Assembly: GCA_016937725.1 (NCBI GenBank)
Contig: JAFGVZ010000169.1
Span: forward strand, 1 to 7,883
DNA: 7,883 nt
Direction: 5' to 3'
Source: Paracoccaceae bacterium
GTDB lineage: Bacteria; Pseudomonadota; Alphaproteobacteria; Rhodobacterales; Rhodobacteraceae
Shown here: one piece after another, positions 1-5,801 of the stretch
Numbering within the stretch: position 1 is the stretch's first letter
Layout of the letters: the number at the start of each line of letters is the position of its first letter
Notes under the pieces: generated by a model
What the model saw: the letters and a program-made list of their open reading frames with translations, nothing else
What the model was told of the DNA's origin: nothing
Database searches by the model: none
Made by a program: the position numbers and the translations under genes

Positions 1-378
1 CGCACCTTGCGCGACCAGATCGCGCTGGAAACCCGCTCGCGCGCGCTGAACCCGAAATTCTACGAGGCCCTGCTGGAGCATAAGGCCGAAGGCGTGCGCC
101 AATTGGAAGCGCAGGTCACGAACACGCTGGGCTGGTCGGCCACGACCGGCACGGTGGAGCCGTGGGTTTACCAGCGCCTGTCGGAAACCTTTGTTTTGGA
201 CGAGGCGATGCGCCGCCGTCTGGCCGAGTTGAACCCGCAAGCCAGCGCCCGCATGGCCGGACGGCTGATCGAAGCTTCAGAGCGCAACTATTGGCAACCC
301 GACGCCGCCACCTTGGCCGCGTTGCAAGATGCCGCAGACGAGATCGAAGACCGCGTGGAAGGGATTGCCGCCGAATGA
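1..378 (+). CDS. bchH: Magnesium chelatase subunit H, C-terminal end (5' truncated by window)
   Basis: The frame is open from the first base and ends at TGA 376-378, giving the last 125 residues of a protein that is normally about 1,190-1,200 residues long. BchH binds protoporphyrin IX and, with the BchI-BchD AAA+ complex, inserts Mg2+ in an ATP-dependent reaction, the first step committed to bacteriochlorophyll. The visible part carries the conserved C-terminal signature of the CobN/Mg-chelatase H family: a TRSRALNPKFYE segment, then VTNTLGWSATTG and VEPWVYQRLSETFVLD, then an ASARMAGRLIEA helix and the RNYW motif. The related cobaltochelatase CobN shares this fold, but the residue pattern and the bchL/bchM neighbours favour BchH. 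The last residues are acidic and helical, as is usual for the family end. Nothing suggests disruption; the 5' part simply lies outside the window. Confidence 0.96.
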   Translation, partial: RTLRDQIALETRSRALNPKFYEALLEHKAEGVRQLEAQVTNTLGWSATTGTVEPWVYQRLSETFVLDEAMRRRLAELNPQASARMAGRLIEASERNYWQPDAATLAALQDAADEIEDRVEGIAAE

Positions 379-410
379 GCAAGTTCGCCACACAATCGCC
401 CATCCCGACA

Positions 411-462
411 GGCGGGGGCCAGCCCCCGCACCCCCGGGATATTTTTGCAAGGATGAAGGGAA
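411..462 (+). repeat. Intergenic hairpin plus GGGATATTTTT element, probable Rhodobacteraceae dispersed repeat, carrying the bchL ribosome binding site
   Basis: Bases 412-418 (GCGGGGG) pair perfectly with 423-429 (CCCCCGC) around the 4-base loop CCAG. The hairpin is followed by CCCCCGGGATATTTTTGC (431-448) and then by GGATGAAGGG (451-460). From memory, G/C hairpins followed by a CGGGATATTT-type core and a purine-rich tail recur between genes in many Rhodobacter and Roseobacter genomes; I could not verify this by search. The GAAGGG at 455-460 lies 9 bases before the bchL ATG and is the only good Shine-Dalgarno candidate, so the element appears to donate the translation signal. The hairpin plus T5 run (442-446) is not a classical intrinsic terminator, because 12 mostly G/C bases separate stem and T run. 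Confidence 0.6.
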
Positions 463-469
463 ACACACC

Positions 470-1369
470 ATGAGCCCAAGAGATGAAATTCCGCGCCTGA
501 ACGGACAGGACGGCGAAGGCTCGGTGCAGGTGCATCTGGACCCGACCCAAAAGATCGAAGGTGCCACGGTGTTTTCCATCTATGGGAAGGGCGGGATCGG
601 GAAATCGACCACGTCCTCGAACCTTTCGGCGGCATTCGCCAGCATGGGCAAGCGCGTGTTGCAGATCGGCTGTGACCCAAAGCATGACAGCACGTTCACC
701 CTGACGGGCAAGCTGCAACCGACCGTGATCGACATTCTGAAAGAGGTGGATTTCCACCCCGAGGAACTGCGCCCCGAAGATTTCGTGACCGAAGGCTGGG
801 GCGGCGTGATGTGCGTGGAAGCGGGCGGCCCGCCTGCGGGCACGGGCTGCGGCGGTTATGTCGTGGGCCAGACGGTGAAGCTGTTGAAGCAACATCACCT
901 GCTGGACGACACCGATGTGGTCATATTCGACGTGCTGGGCGACGTGGTTTGCGGCGGGTTTGCCGCGCCCTTGCAGCATGCCGACAAGGCCGTGATCGTG
1001 ACCGCCAATGATTTCGACAGCATCTATGCGATGAACCGGATCATTGCCGCCGTGCAGGCGAAGTCGGCCAATTACAAGGTGCGACTGGCGGGATGCATTG
1101 CCAACCGCTCGAAAGCGACGGATGAGATCGACCGTTTCTGCAACGTGGTGGGCTTCAACCGTCTGGGCCACATGCCGGACGTGGATGCGATCCGCCGCTC
1201 GCGCCTGAAGAAAAAGACCCTGTTCGAAATGGACGCGGATGACGACATCCTTGCCTGCCGCGCGGAATATCTGCGGCTGGCCAACACGCTGCTGACGGGC
1301 ACCAAGGAAGAGTTCAACCCGCAATCCCTGCCCGACCGGGAAATCTTTGAGCTTCTGGGGTTCGATTGA
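470..1369 (+). CDS. bchL: Light-independent protochlorophyllide reductase, iron-sulfur ATP-binding protein
   Basis: BchL is the NifH-like homodimeric reductase component of dark-operative protochlorophyllide reductase. It hydrolyses ATP and passes single electrons from its 4Fe-4S cluster to BchN-BchB, which reduces the C17=C18 bond of protochlorophyllide. The 299 residues match the usual length (about 297-304). The P-loop YGKGGIGKST is at residues 38-47 and CDPKHDST follows at 68-75. The two cluster-ligand cysteines are predicted at C127 (in PAGTGCGGY) and C161 (in GDVVCGGF), and a conserved NDFDS patch lies at 180-184. The protein ends in the typical FELLGFD. The ATG at 470 is chosen because it gives the family N-terminus (MSPRDEI...EGSVQVHLD) and has GAAGGG 9 bases upstream. 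The stop overlaps the bchM start by one base. BchX of chlorophyllide reductase is excluded by the close BchL match. The enzyme is oxygen-sensitive. Confidence 0.98.
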   Translation: MSPRDEIPRLNGQDGEGSVQVHLDPTQKIEGATVFSIYGKGGIGKSTTSSNLSAAFASMGKRVLQIGCDPKHDSTFTLTGKLQPTVIDILKEVDFHPEELRPEDFVTEGWGGVMCVEAGGPPAGTGCGGYVVGQTVKLLKQHHLLDDTDVVIFDVLGDVVCGGFAAPLQHADKAVIVTANDFDSIYAMNRIIAAVQAKSANYKVRLAGCIANRSKATDEIDRFCNVVGFNRLGHMPDVDAIRRSRLKKKTLFEMDADDDILACRAEYLRLANTLLTGTKEEFNPQSLPDREIFELLGFD

Positions 1370-2046
1370 TGCGCGACACCGCTTCCTCCAGCGCCAGTTA
1401 CGACGCCACGCGCCACCGGGTTGCCAGCTATTTCGATGGCACGGCCACGCGCGTGTGGGAGCGTCTGACCTCGGACGCGCCTGTCAGCCGCATTCGCCAG
1501 ACCGTGCGCGAAGGCCGCGACACGATGCGCGCGCTGATGCTGGGGCAATTGCCCGAGGATTTGCGCGGCGCCCGCGTGCTGGATGCAGGCTGCGGCACCG
1601 GGGCGGCCAGTGCAGAGCTTGCCGCGCGCGGCGCGGATGTGGTGGCGATTGATATATCCCCCAAGCTGGTCGAGATTGCTGCATCCCGCTTGCCCGAGGG
1701 CTTGGCCGGGCGTGTCGAGTTTCGCGCGGGCGATATGCTGGCGGCCGAGCTGGGCCAATTCGACCATGTCATCGCCATGGACAGCCTGATCTACTACACG
1801 CGCCCCGATCTGGAAGCGGCACTCGACAGCTTGTCGGCGCGGGCGGGCCAAGTGGTGTTCACCGTGGCCCCGCGCACGCCGCTTTTGATGGCCATGTGGA
1901 ACGCGGGCAAGATTTTCCCGCGCTCGGACCGCTCGCCTACCATGATCCCGCATGATTGGCGGCAGATGCAGGTGGCCGGTCTGGACCGTGTGGGCCGGGT
2001 AAGCCGGGGTTTCTACATTTCCGAATGTCTGAAGGTGCAGCCATGA
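1369..2046 (+). CDS. bchM: Mg-protoporphyrin IX O-methyltransferase
   Basis: BchM transfers a methyl group from S-adenosylmethionine to the ring C propionate of Mg-protoporphyrin IX, giving the monomethyl ester that AcsF uses. The 225-residue protein is a class I Rossmann methyltransferase. Motif I is VLDAGCGTG (residues 70-78), and the acidic residue ending the second strand (VAID, D95) should contact the SAM ribose. An N-terminal helical region containing YFDGTATRVWERL (21-33) is typical of BchM/ChlM. A basic C-terminal segment (RVSRGFYISECL) ends the domain, and ChlM-like substrate elements such as the MIPHDW region (192-197) are present. The start is ATG 1369, which shares its A with the bchL stop (TGATG). 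No strong Shine-Dalgarno sequence is evident, only GGGG at 1357-1360, so translation probably depends on coupling from bchL. An in-frame TTG at 1366 is a less likely start. The 3' end overlaps lhaA by four bases. Confidence 0.97.
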   Translation: MRDTASSSASYDATRHRVASYFDGTATRVWERLTSDAPVSRIRQTVREGRDTMRALMLGQLPEDLRGARVLDAGCGTGAASAELAARGADVVAIDISPKLVEIAASRLPEGLAGRVEFRAGDMLAAELGQFDHVIAMDSLIYYTRPDLEAALDSLSARAGQVVFTVAPRTPLLMAMWNAGKIFPRSDRSPTMIPHDWRQMQVAGLDRVGRVSRGFYISECLKVQP

Positions 2047-3476
2047 TCATCGGCAAAAGCACGATCAAAGGCCTAAGCGCCAATTGGCTGCCCTTCGCGG
2101 ATGCGGCCAGCGCCGATCTGACGCTGGCGCAAATCTGGCGGATGAGCCTGTTTCAGGTCAGCGTCGGGATGGCGACGGTGCTGCTGCTGGGCACGCTGAA
2201 CCGGGTGATGATCGTGGAATTGTCACTTGCTGCCAGCCTTGTCGCGGTGATGATCGCGCTGCCGGTGCTGATCGCGCCCTTCCGGGCGTTTCTGGGGTTC
2301 CGGTCGGACAACCACCGCTCGGCCATTGGTTGGAAGCGGATACCATATTTGTGGTTCGGCTCGCTCTGGCAGTTCGGCGGCTTGGCGGTCATGCCGTTTG
2401 CGCTGATCGTGCTGAATGGCGACAATGTCTATGACGTGCCCTTCGCGGGGGAAGTTCTTGCCGCGCTGGCCTTCCTGATGACCGGCCTTGGCCTGCACAT
2501 GACGCAAACGGCGGGCGTGGCTTTGGCCGCCGACCGCGCAACGGATGAAACCCGCCCCCGCGTGGTGGCGTTGCTCTACGTCACTTACCTTGCAGGCATG
2601 GCGATTTCAGCACTGATCGTGGGCTATTTGCTGCGCGATTTCAGCGAGTTGACGCTGATCCGCGTGGTGCAGGGCTGTGCCGTGGTCACACTGGCGTTGA
2701 ACATTCTGGCGCTCTGGAAGCAAGAACAGGTCCGCCCAATGACCCGCGCCGAGCGCGAGGCACCGCGCCCGTCTTTTGCCGAGGCTTGGGCCGATTACAT
2801 CAAGGGTGGCCAAGCAGGCCGCTTGCTGGCGGTCGTCTTCGTGGGCGGGCTGGCCTTCAACATGCAGGATGTGCTGCTGGAACCTTACGGCGGCGATGTG
2901 CTGGGCCTGTCGGTTGCCGCCACGACCACGCTGACCGCCATCTGGGCGATGGGGGCGCTGCTGGGCTTTCTCTGGGCCGCCAAAGGCCTGACGCAAGATG
3001 CCGATCCCTTCCGGCTGGCGGGCCGTGGCCTGCTGTTCGGCATTTTTGCCTTTTCTGCCGTTATCTTCGCCGGACCGTTGCAATTCGCGCCGCTGTTTTA
3101 CGCGGGCGCGTTCGGCATCGGGCTGGGCTTGGGTCTGTTTGCCGTCACCACCTTGACCGCAGCCATGGAAATGCCCCGCCGGGGTGTTGTCGGCGGCGGG
3201 CTGGCACTGGGCGCCTGGGGGGCGGCACAGGCCACAGCCGCAGGGCTGGCCACGATCATTGGCGGCGGTCTGCGCGACACCGTGCAAACTCTGGCCGATG
3301 CGGGCCATCTGGGCGCAGGCCTGATGACCCCCGATATCGGTTATTCTGTCGTCTACCACCTAGAGGTCGGGCTTTTGTTCCTGACCCTCATCATCCTCGG
3401 GCCGCTGGTGCGGACCCGGATACTGACCACCGAACCCCGCAACCAACGGATCGGCCTTGCCGATTTCCCGACCTGA
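2043..3476 (+). CDS. lhaA: Light-harvesting complex 1 assembly protein, PucC-like BCD-family transporter fold
   Basis: LhaA (ORF F1696 in Rhodobacter capsulatus, ORF1696 family) is an inner-membrane protein that helps assemble the LH1 antenna, probably by handling bacteriochlorophyll or nascent LH1 polypeptides. The 477 residues give about 12 hydrophobic segments (roughly 33-54, 58-80, 103-125, 136-155, 176-197, 206-224, 259-275, 291-313, 326-343, 348-372, 383-407 and 436-456), as in the major-facilitator-like BCD family. Family signatures include PFRAFLGFRSDNHRS (79-93) with GWKRIPYLWFG (97-107), MTQTAGVALAADRA (153-166) and FNMQDVLLEPYGG (272-284). The ATG at 2043 overlaps the bchM stop in ATGA and has GAAGGT at 2031-2036. 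An in-frame ATG at 2025 lacks such a site. PucC is the paralogue associated with LH2, but the position before puhA makes LhaA the better call. Promoter activity for the puh genes is known to lie inside this gene in R. capsulatus; I cannot locate one here. Confidence 0.94.
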   Translation: MIIGKSTIKGLSANWLPFADAASADLTLAQIWRMSLFQVSVGMATVLLLGTLNRVMIVELSLAASLVAVMIALPVLIAPFRAFLGFRSDNHRSAIGWKRIPYLWFGSLWQFGGLAVMPFALIVLNGDNVYDVPFAGEVLAALAFLMTGLGLHMTQTAGVALAADRATDETRPRVVALLYVTYLAGMAISALIVGYLLRDFSELTLIRVVQGCAVVTLALNILALWKQEQVRPMTRAEREAPRPSFAEAWADYIKGGQAGRLLAVVFVGGLAFNMQDVLLEPYGGDVLGLSVAATTTLTAIWAMGALLGFLWAAKGLTQDADPFRLAGRGLLFGIFAFSAVIFAGPLQFAPLFYAGAFGIGLGLGLFAVTTLTAAMEMPRRGVVGGGLALGAWGAAQATAAGLATIIGGGLRDTVQTLADAGHLGAGLMTPDIGYSVVYHLEVGLLFLTLIILGPLVRTRILTTEPRNQRIGLADFPT

Positions 3477-3496
3477 CCTGAAACGGAGGACTACCC

Positions 3497-4291
3497 ATGG
3501 ATACCCCATATGGCTGGATATTCTTTGGCAATTTCGATCTGGCGCTGATCTCGCTCTATGGCTTCTGGCTGTTTTTCGCGGGCCTGATCTACTACATCCA
3601 GCGCGAGAATATGCGCGAAGGCTACCCGCTGGAAAACGACGATGGCAGCCCTGCCGGGTCGAACCTGTCGGTGCCCGAAGCCAAAACCTTCTTGCTGCCA
3701 CATGGCCGTGGCGAATACCTTGCCCCCCCGGTCGAGCGTGAAACCCGCGATCTGGCACTGGCCCCGACCGCGAAATCGGGCGGCTTTCCCTTCGCGCCCA
3801 CGGGCGACCCGCTGAAAGACGGCGTTGGTCCGGCCGCTTGGGCCGCGCGCCGCGACGAGCCGGAACTGGACGGCCACGGCCACGCCAAGATCCAGCCCAT
3901 GGCCAAGGTCGGTGAATTCGCCGTATCCGCTGGGCGTGACCCGCGCGGGCTGATGGTCATGTGCCATGACCGCAAAACGCCCGGCAAGGTCAGCGACATG
4001 TGGGTCGACGTGCCGGAACAACTGGTGCGCTACTTGGAAGTTACGCTGGACGATGGCGGCAAGCGCCTTGTGCCGATGACGTTGGCCAAGATCAAAGCCG
4101 ACCGCGTGATCGTGAATGCGCTCGACAGCGAAAGCTTCAAGGGCATCCCGACCATCGCGTCGGACGCGCAGATCACCAAGCTCGAGGAAGAGAAGGTCTC
4201 TGCCTATGTCGCGGGTGGCTACATGTATACCGCCGACAAGCGCGTCAGCCAGATTGATGCAATGAAAAAGATCATGGCCACTCCGGCCTGA
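3497..4291 (+). CDS. puhA: Photosynthetic reaction centre H subunit
   Basis: PuhA caps the cytoplasmic face of the L-M reaction centre core, stabilises it and guides protons to the QB quinone. It is 264 residues, slightly longer than the roughly 254-260 of well-studied relatives. One transmembrane helix spans about residues 12-33 (DLALISLYGFWLFFAGLIYY), followed by the conserved QRENMREGYPLE segment. The soluble domain contains PELDGHGH at 122-129. D125, H127 and H129 align, one residue shifted, with D124, H126 and H128 of the Rhodobacter sphaeroides H subunit, the proton-entry and Zn2+-binding site. DVPEQ at 171-175 places E174 at the equivalent of E173 near QB. GIPTI, LEEEKV and YVAGGYMY (237-244) complete the family pattern. 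GGAGGA at 3485-3490 sits 6 bases before the ATG, a strong ribosome binding site fitting a structural protein needed in quantity. The gene lies 20 bases after lhaA. Confidence 0.98.
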   Translation: MDTPYGWIFFGNFDLALISLYGFWLFFAGLIYYIQRENMREGYPLENDDGSPAGSNLSVPEAKTFLLPHGRGEYLAPPVERETRDLALAPTAKSGGFPFAPTGDPLKDGVGPAAWAARRDEPELDGHGHAKIQPMAKVGEFAVSAGRDPRGLMVMCHDRKTPGKVSDMWVDVPEQLVRYLEVTLDDGGKRLVPMTLAKIKADRVIVNALDSESFKGIPTIASDAQITKLEEEKVSAYVAGGYMYTADKRVSQIDAMKKIMATPA

Positions 4292-4299
4292 TCCTGACT

Positions 4300-4314
4300 G
4301 ACGACCCATAAAAA
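4300..4314 (+). repeat. 15-bp leader motif, copy 1 (before puhB)
   Basis: GACGACCCATAAAAA occurs here in the 37-bp puhA-puhB gap and again exactly at 5474-5488 before the small gene upstream of acsF. In both places it is followed within a few bases by a Shine-Dalgarno sequence (AAGGA at 4316-4320 here), so it sits in the same position relative to translation start. It may be an A-rich unstructured ribosome-landing segment or an RNA processing site. Function is unknown. Confidence 0.6.
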
Positions 4315-4328
4315 TAAGGAACCGGCCC

Positions 4329-4976
4329 ATGTCACATGATGATTTCGCATTCGAACCAGTCAAAGGGTTGCCAGAGCGCCCCCCCGAACACGAACACATC
4401 CTGTGGCAGGGCCGGCCCAACACTTGGGCGCTGGCGGTCGAGGCTTACAAGGTCAATTGGATCACCGCCTATTTCGCCGTGATCGTCGGTTGGCGCGCCA
4501 GCGTTGGCGCGCTGGAAGGCGGGGCGGCGGGTGCCTTTGCCTTTGGCCTGCCCTACACCATCCTTTGGGCGCTTGGCATGGCGGTTCTGCTTCTGATGGC
4601 TTGGGTTCAGGCCCGCAGCACGGTCTACACCATCACCACTGCTCGGGTTGCCATGCGGATCGGGGCCGCGCTGACCGTCACGCTCAACCTGCCCTTCCGC
4701 CAGATCGCCAATGCCGATCTGCGCCTGCGCAAGAACGGCGTGGGCACCATCGCGCTGGAAACGCTGGGCGAGACGCAGTTTTCCTACCTCATTTTGTGGC
4801 CGCATCTGCGCCCCGGCCATGTGCGCGTGACCAAGCCTGCCCTGCGCTGCATTCCCGACGCCGAAGCGGTTGCCGGTATTCTGGCAGAGGCCGCCGAGGC
4901 GCGCATCAGCCAGCCCGTGCTGGAACGCAAAACCAACAAGACCGCGCCGCAAGGCGATCTGGTCGCCGCCGAATAA
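4329..4976 (+). CDS. puhB: Reaction centre assembly protein PuhB (membrane protein with bacterial PH-like domain)
   Basis: PuhB is an inner-membrane factor that promotes reaction centre assembly and so indirectly aids LH1. In R. capsulatus its loss lowers RC levels. The protein is 215 residues, matching the ORF214 class. After a polar N-terminus comes EHILWQGRP (22-30), a sequence typical of the start of bacterial PH-like membrane proteins. Hydrophobic segments at about 42-59 and 66-93 follow, the second perhaps long enough for two passes. The region 97-170 (STVYTITTARVAMRIG, then LPFRQIANADLRLRKNGVGTI) looks like a bacterial PH (DUF304-like) fold; this assignment is pattern recognition only. 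The C-terminus is a soluble tail with a helix around 177-192. The start ATG has AAGGA at 4316-4320. puhC starts 12 bases after the stop, with its ribosome binding site overlapping the puhB stop codon, so coupled translation is likely. Confidence 0.93.
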   Translation: MSHDDFAFEPVKGLPERPPEHEHILWQGRPNTWALAVEAYKVNWITAYFAVIVGWRASVGALEGGAAGAFAFGLPYTILWALGMAVLLLMAWVQARSTVYTITTARVAMRIGAALTVTLNLPFRQIANADLRLRKNGVGTIALETLGETQFSYLILWPHLRPGHVRVTKPALRCIPDAEAVAGILAEAAEARISQPVLERKTNKTAPQGDLVAAE

Positions 4977-4988
4977 GGAGCGCAATCC

Positions 4989-5465
4989 ATGTCCAGCACC
5001 GATAACAGCGGTTTCAAACCCGGCTTCAAACGCCAAGACAATAACGACATGATCCCGATCGGGCTGGTCCGCGCCATGTTCGCGTTGCCGCTTCTGGCGT
5101 TGATCCTTGTCACCTTCGCCGCCGTCACGGGCCGCGAGAAAGCCGCCATCCCAGAGGTGGCCCCGATTGTCGAGCAATGGTCGATCCGCATGATCGGCAA
5201 AGACGCGCAAGCCGTCACCGTATTGCGCGAAGATGGCAGCCTGCTGGCTGACATGGATCATGGCGGCTTCGTAACGGTCATCCAGAATGGCCTGATGACA
5301 ATGCGCCGCCGCCACGGGATAGACCCGACCTTGCCCCTCGACATCATCCGGTTCGAGAATGGCCGCTTGGCCGCGATCGACCCGCTGACCGATTACCGGG
5401 TGGAACTGACCGTGTTCGGCCCTGAAAACCACGCCGCTTTCGAGGCGATGCTCGCCCAATACTAA
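4989..5465 (+). CDS. puhC: Photosynthetic complex assembly protein PuhC
   Basis: PuhC is a single-span membrane protein needed for normal RC-LH1-PufX core organisation in Rhodobacter; its exact biochemical action is unknown. At 158 residues it is close to the R. capsulatus ORF162b product. A charged cytoplasmic N-terminus (about 1-22, with KPGFKRQDNND) precedes one hydrophobic segment at about 23-47 (IPIGLVRAMFALPLLALILV and following), and the rest is a soluble domain expected in the periplasm. Conserved-looking parts are IRMIGKDAQAVTVLREDGSLLADMDHG in two blocks (67-75, 76-92), RRRHGIDPTLPLDIIRFENGRLAAIDP (106-132, likely beta-rich) and YRVELTVFG. The AAGGAG at 4975-4980 overlaps the puhB TAA and lies 8 bases before the ATG. 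The downstream gap to the next gene is 39 bases and contains a tandem AGACGACC pair (5465-5480). Confidence 0.93.
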   Translation: MSSTDNSGFKPGFKRQDNNDMIPIGLVRAMFALPLLALILVTFAAVTGREKAAIPEVAPIVEQWSIRMIGKDAQAVTVLREDGSLLADMDHGGFVTVIQNGLMTMRRRHGIDPTLPLDIIRFENGRLAAIDPLTDYRVELTVFGPENHAAFEAMLAQY

Positions 5466-5473
5466 GACGACCA

Positions 5474-5488
5474 GACGACCCATAAAAA
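5474..5488 (+). repeat. 15-bp leader motif, copy 2 (before the bciE-like gene)
   Basis: GACGACCCATAAAAA here is identical to 4300-4314. It is preceded by a tandem duplication of AGACGACC (5465-5472 and 5473-5480), the second unit of which forms part of the motif. It is followed by AAGGGA at 5491-5496, 8 bases before the ATG at 5505. The arrangement of motif, Shine-Dalgarno and ATG mirrors the puhB leader. Confidence 0.6.
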
Positions 5489-5504
5489 ACAAGGGAATCC
5501 AAAA

Positions 5505-5801
5505 ATGTCACTCTTCACACGGAAAGTCGAACACGTCCCCTGCACTGTCGAAGTCAGCCACCGGTTCGAAGCCCTGCACGCGCATGTGCGCTTCAATGAC
5601 GGCTCTACCATCAACCCCGGCGACGAGGTGCTGGTCCAAGGCCCGCCCGTGCTGGCGGCTTGGGGCGAGTTGGTTATCGAAGACCGCACCGCTGTCATCA
5701 CCCGCGCCACTGCGCTGGAACGGCTCTGGACCCGCCTGACGGGCGATTTTGAAGTGATGGAACTCTGCGAGTTCTCATTTTCCGAGGAGATCACGCTATG
5801 A
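5505..5801 (+). CDS. bciE: Probable BciE, accessory subunit of the oxygen-dependent Mg-protoporphyrin monomethyl ester cyclase
   Basis: This 98-residue protein has no signal peptide or membrane segment. Its sequence suggests a small beta-rich domain: CTVEVSHRFEALHAHVRF, NDGSTINPGDEVLVQGPP (33-50), AAWGELVIEDRTAVITRA, then a helix with RATALERLWTRLTGDFE and an acidic end MELCEFSFSEE. Two cysteines (C13 and C87) are far apart and do not form a cluster motif. BciE is the alphaproteobacterial-type extra protein required for AcsF activity (Rsp_6110 in R. sphaeroides), a small protein encoded next to acsF. I base the call on size, position and the four-base ATGA overlap with acsF rather than on a verified alignment. 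The gene has a good AAGGGA ribosome binding site and its own leader motif. If it is not BciE, it is a conserved small cytosolic protein whose stoichiometric co-translation with AcsF still implies partnership. Confidence 0.75.
   Translation: MSLFTRKVEHVPCTVEVSHRFEALHAHVRFNDGSTINPGDEVLVQGPPVLAAWGELVIEDRTAVITRATALERLWTRLTGDFEVMELCEFSFSEEITL

Noticed and set aside
412..446. Hairpin and T run after bchH as an intrinsic terminator
   Set aside because: Stem and T5 run are separated by 12 mostly G/C bases and the T run is short, so the geometry does not fit. Read-through into bchL is expected.
116..1324. Long open frame of 402 codons on the - strand across bchH and bchL
   Set aside because: It lies opposite two well-conserved genes in GC-rich DNA, has low-complexity Arg/His/Ala-rich content and matches no family I recognise. 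It is a codon-bias shadow.
1956..2042. An upstream extension of lhaA beginning inside bchM
   Set aside because: The extra residues are Gly/Pro-rich and read in an alternative frame of bchM. ATG 2043 has a Shine-Dalgarno sequence and gives the family N-terminus.
2607..3359. Open frame of 250 codons on the - strand opposite lhaA
   Set aside because: Gln/Arg/Gly-rich with no hydrophobic core or motif; it is the complement of membrane-segment codons.
4332..5492. Open frame of 386 codons on the - strand opposite puhB and puhC
   Set aside because: His/Arg/Gly/Gln-rich composition typical of a reverse-frame shadow; both + strand genes have ribosome binding sites and recognisable features.
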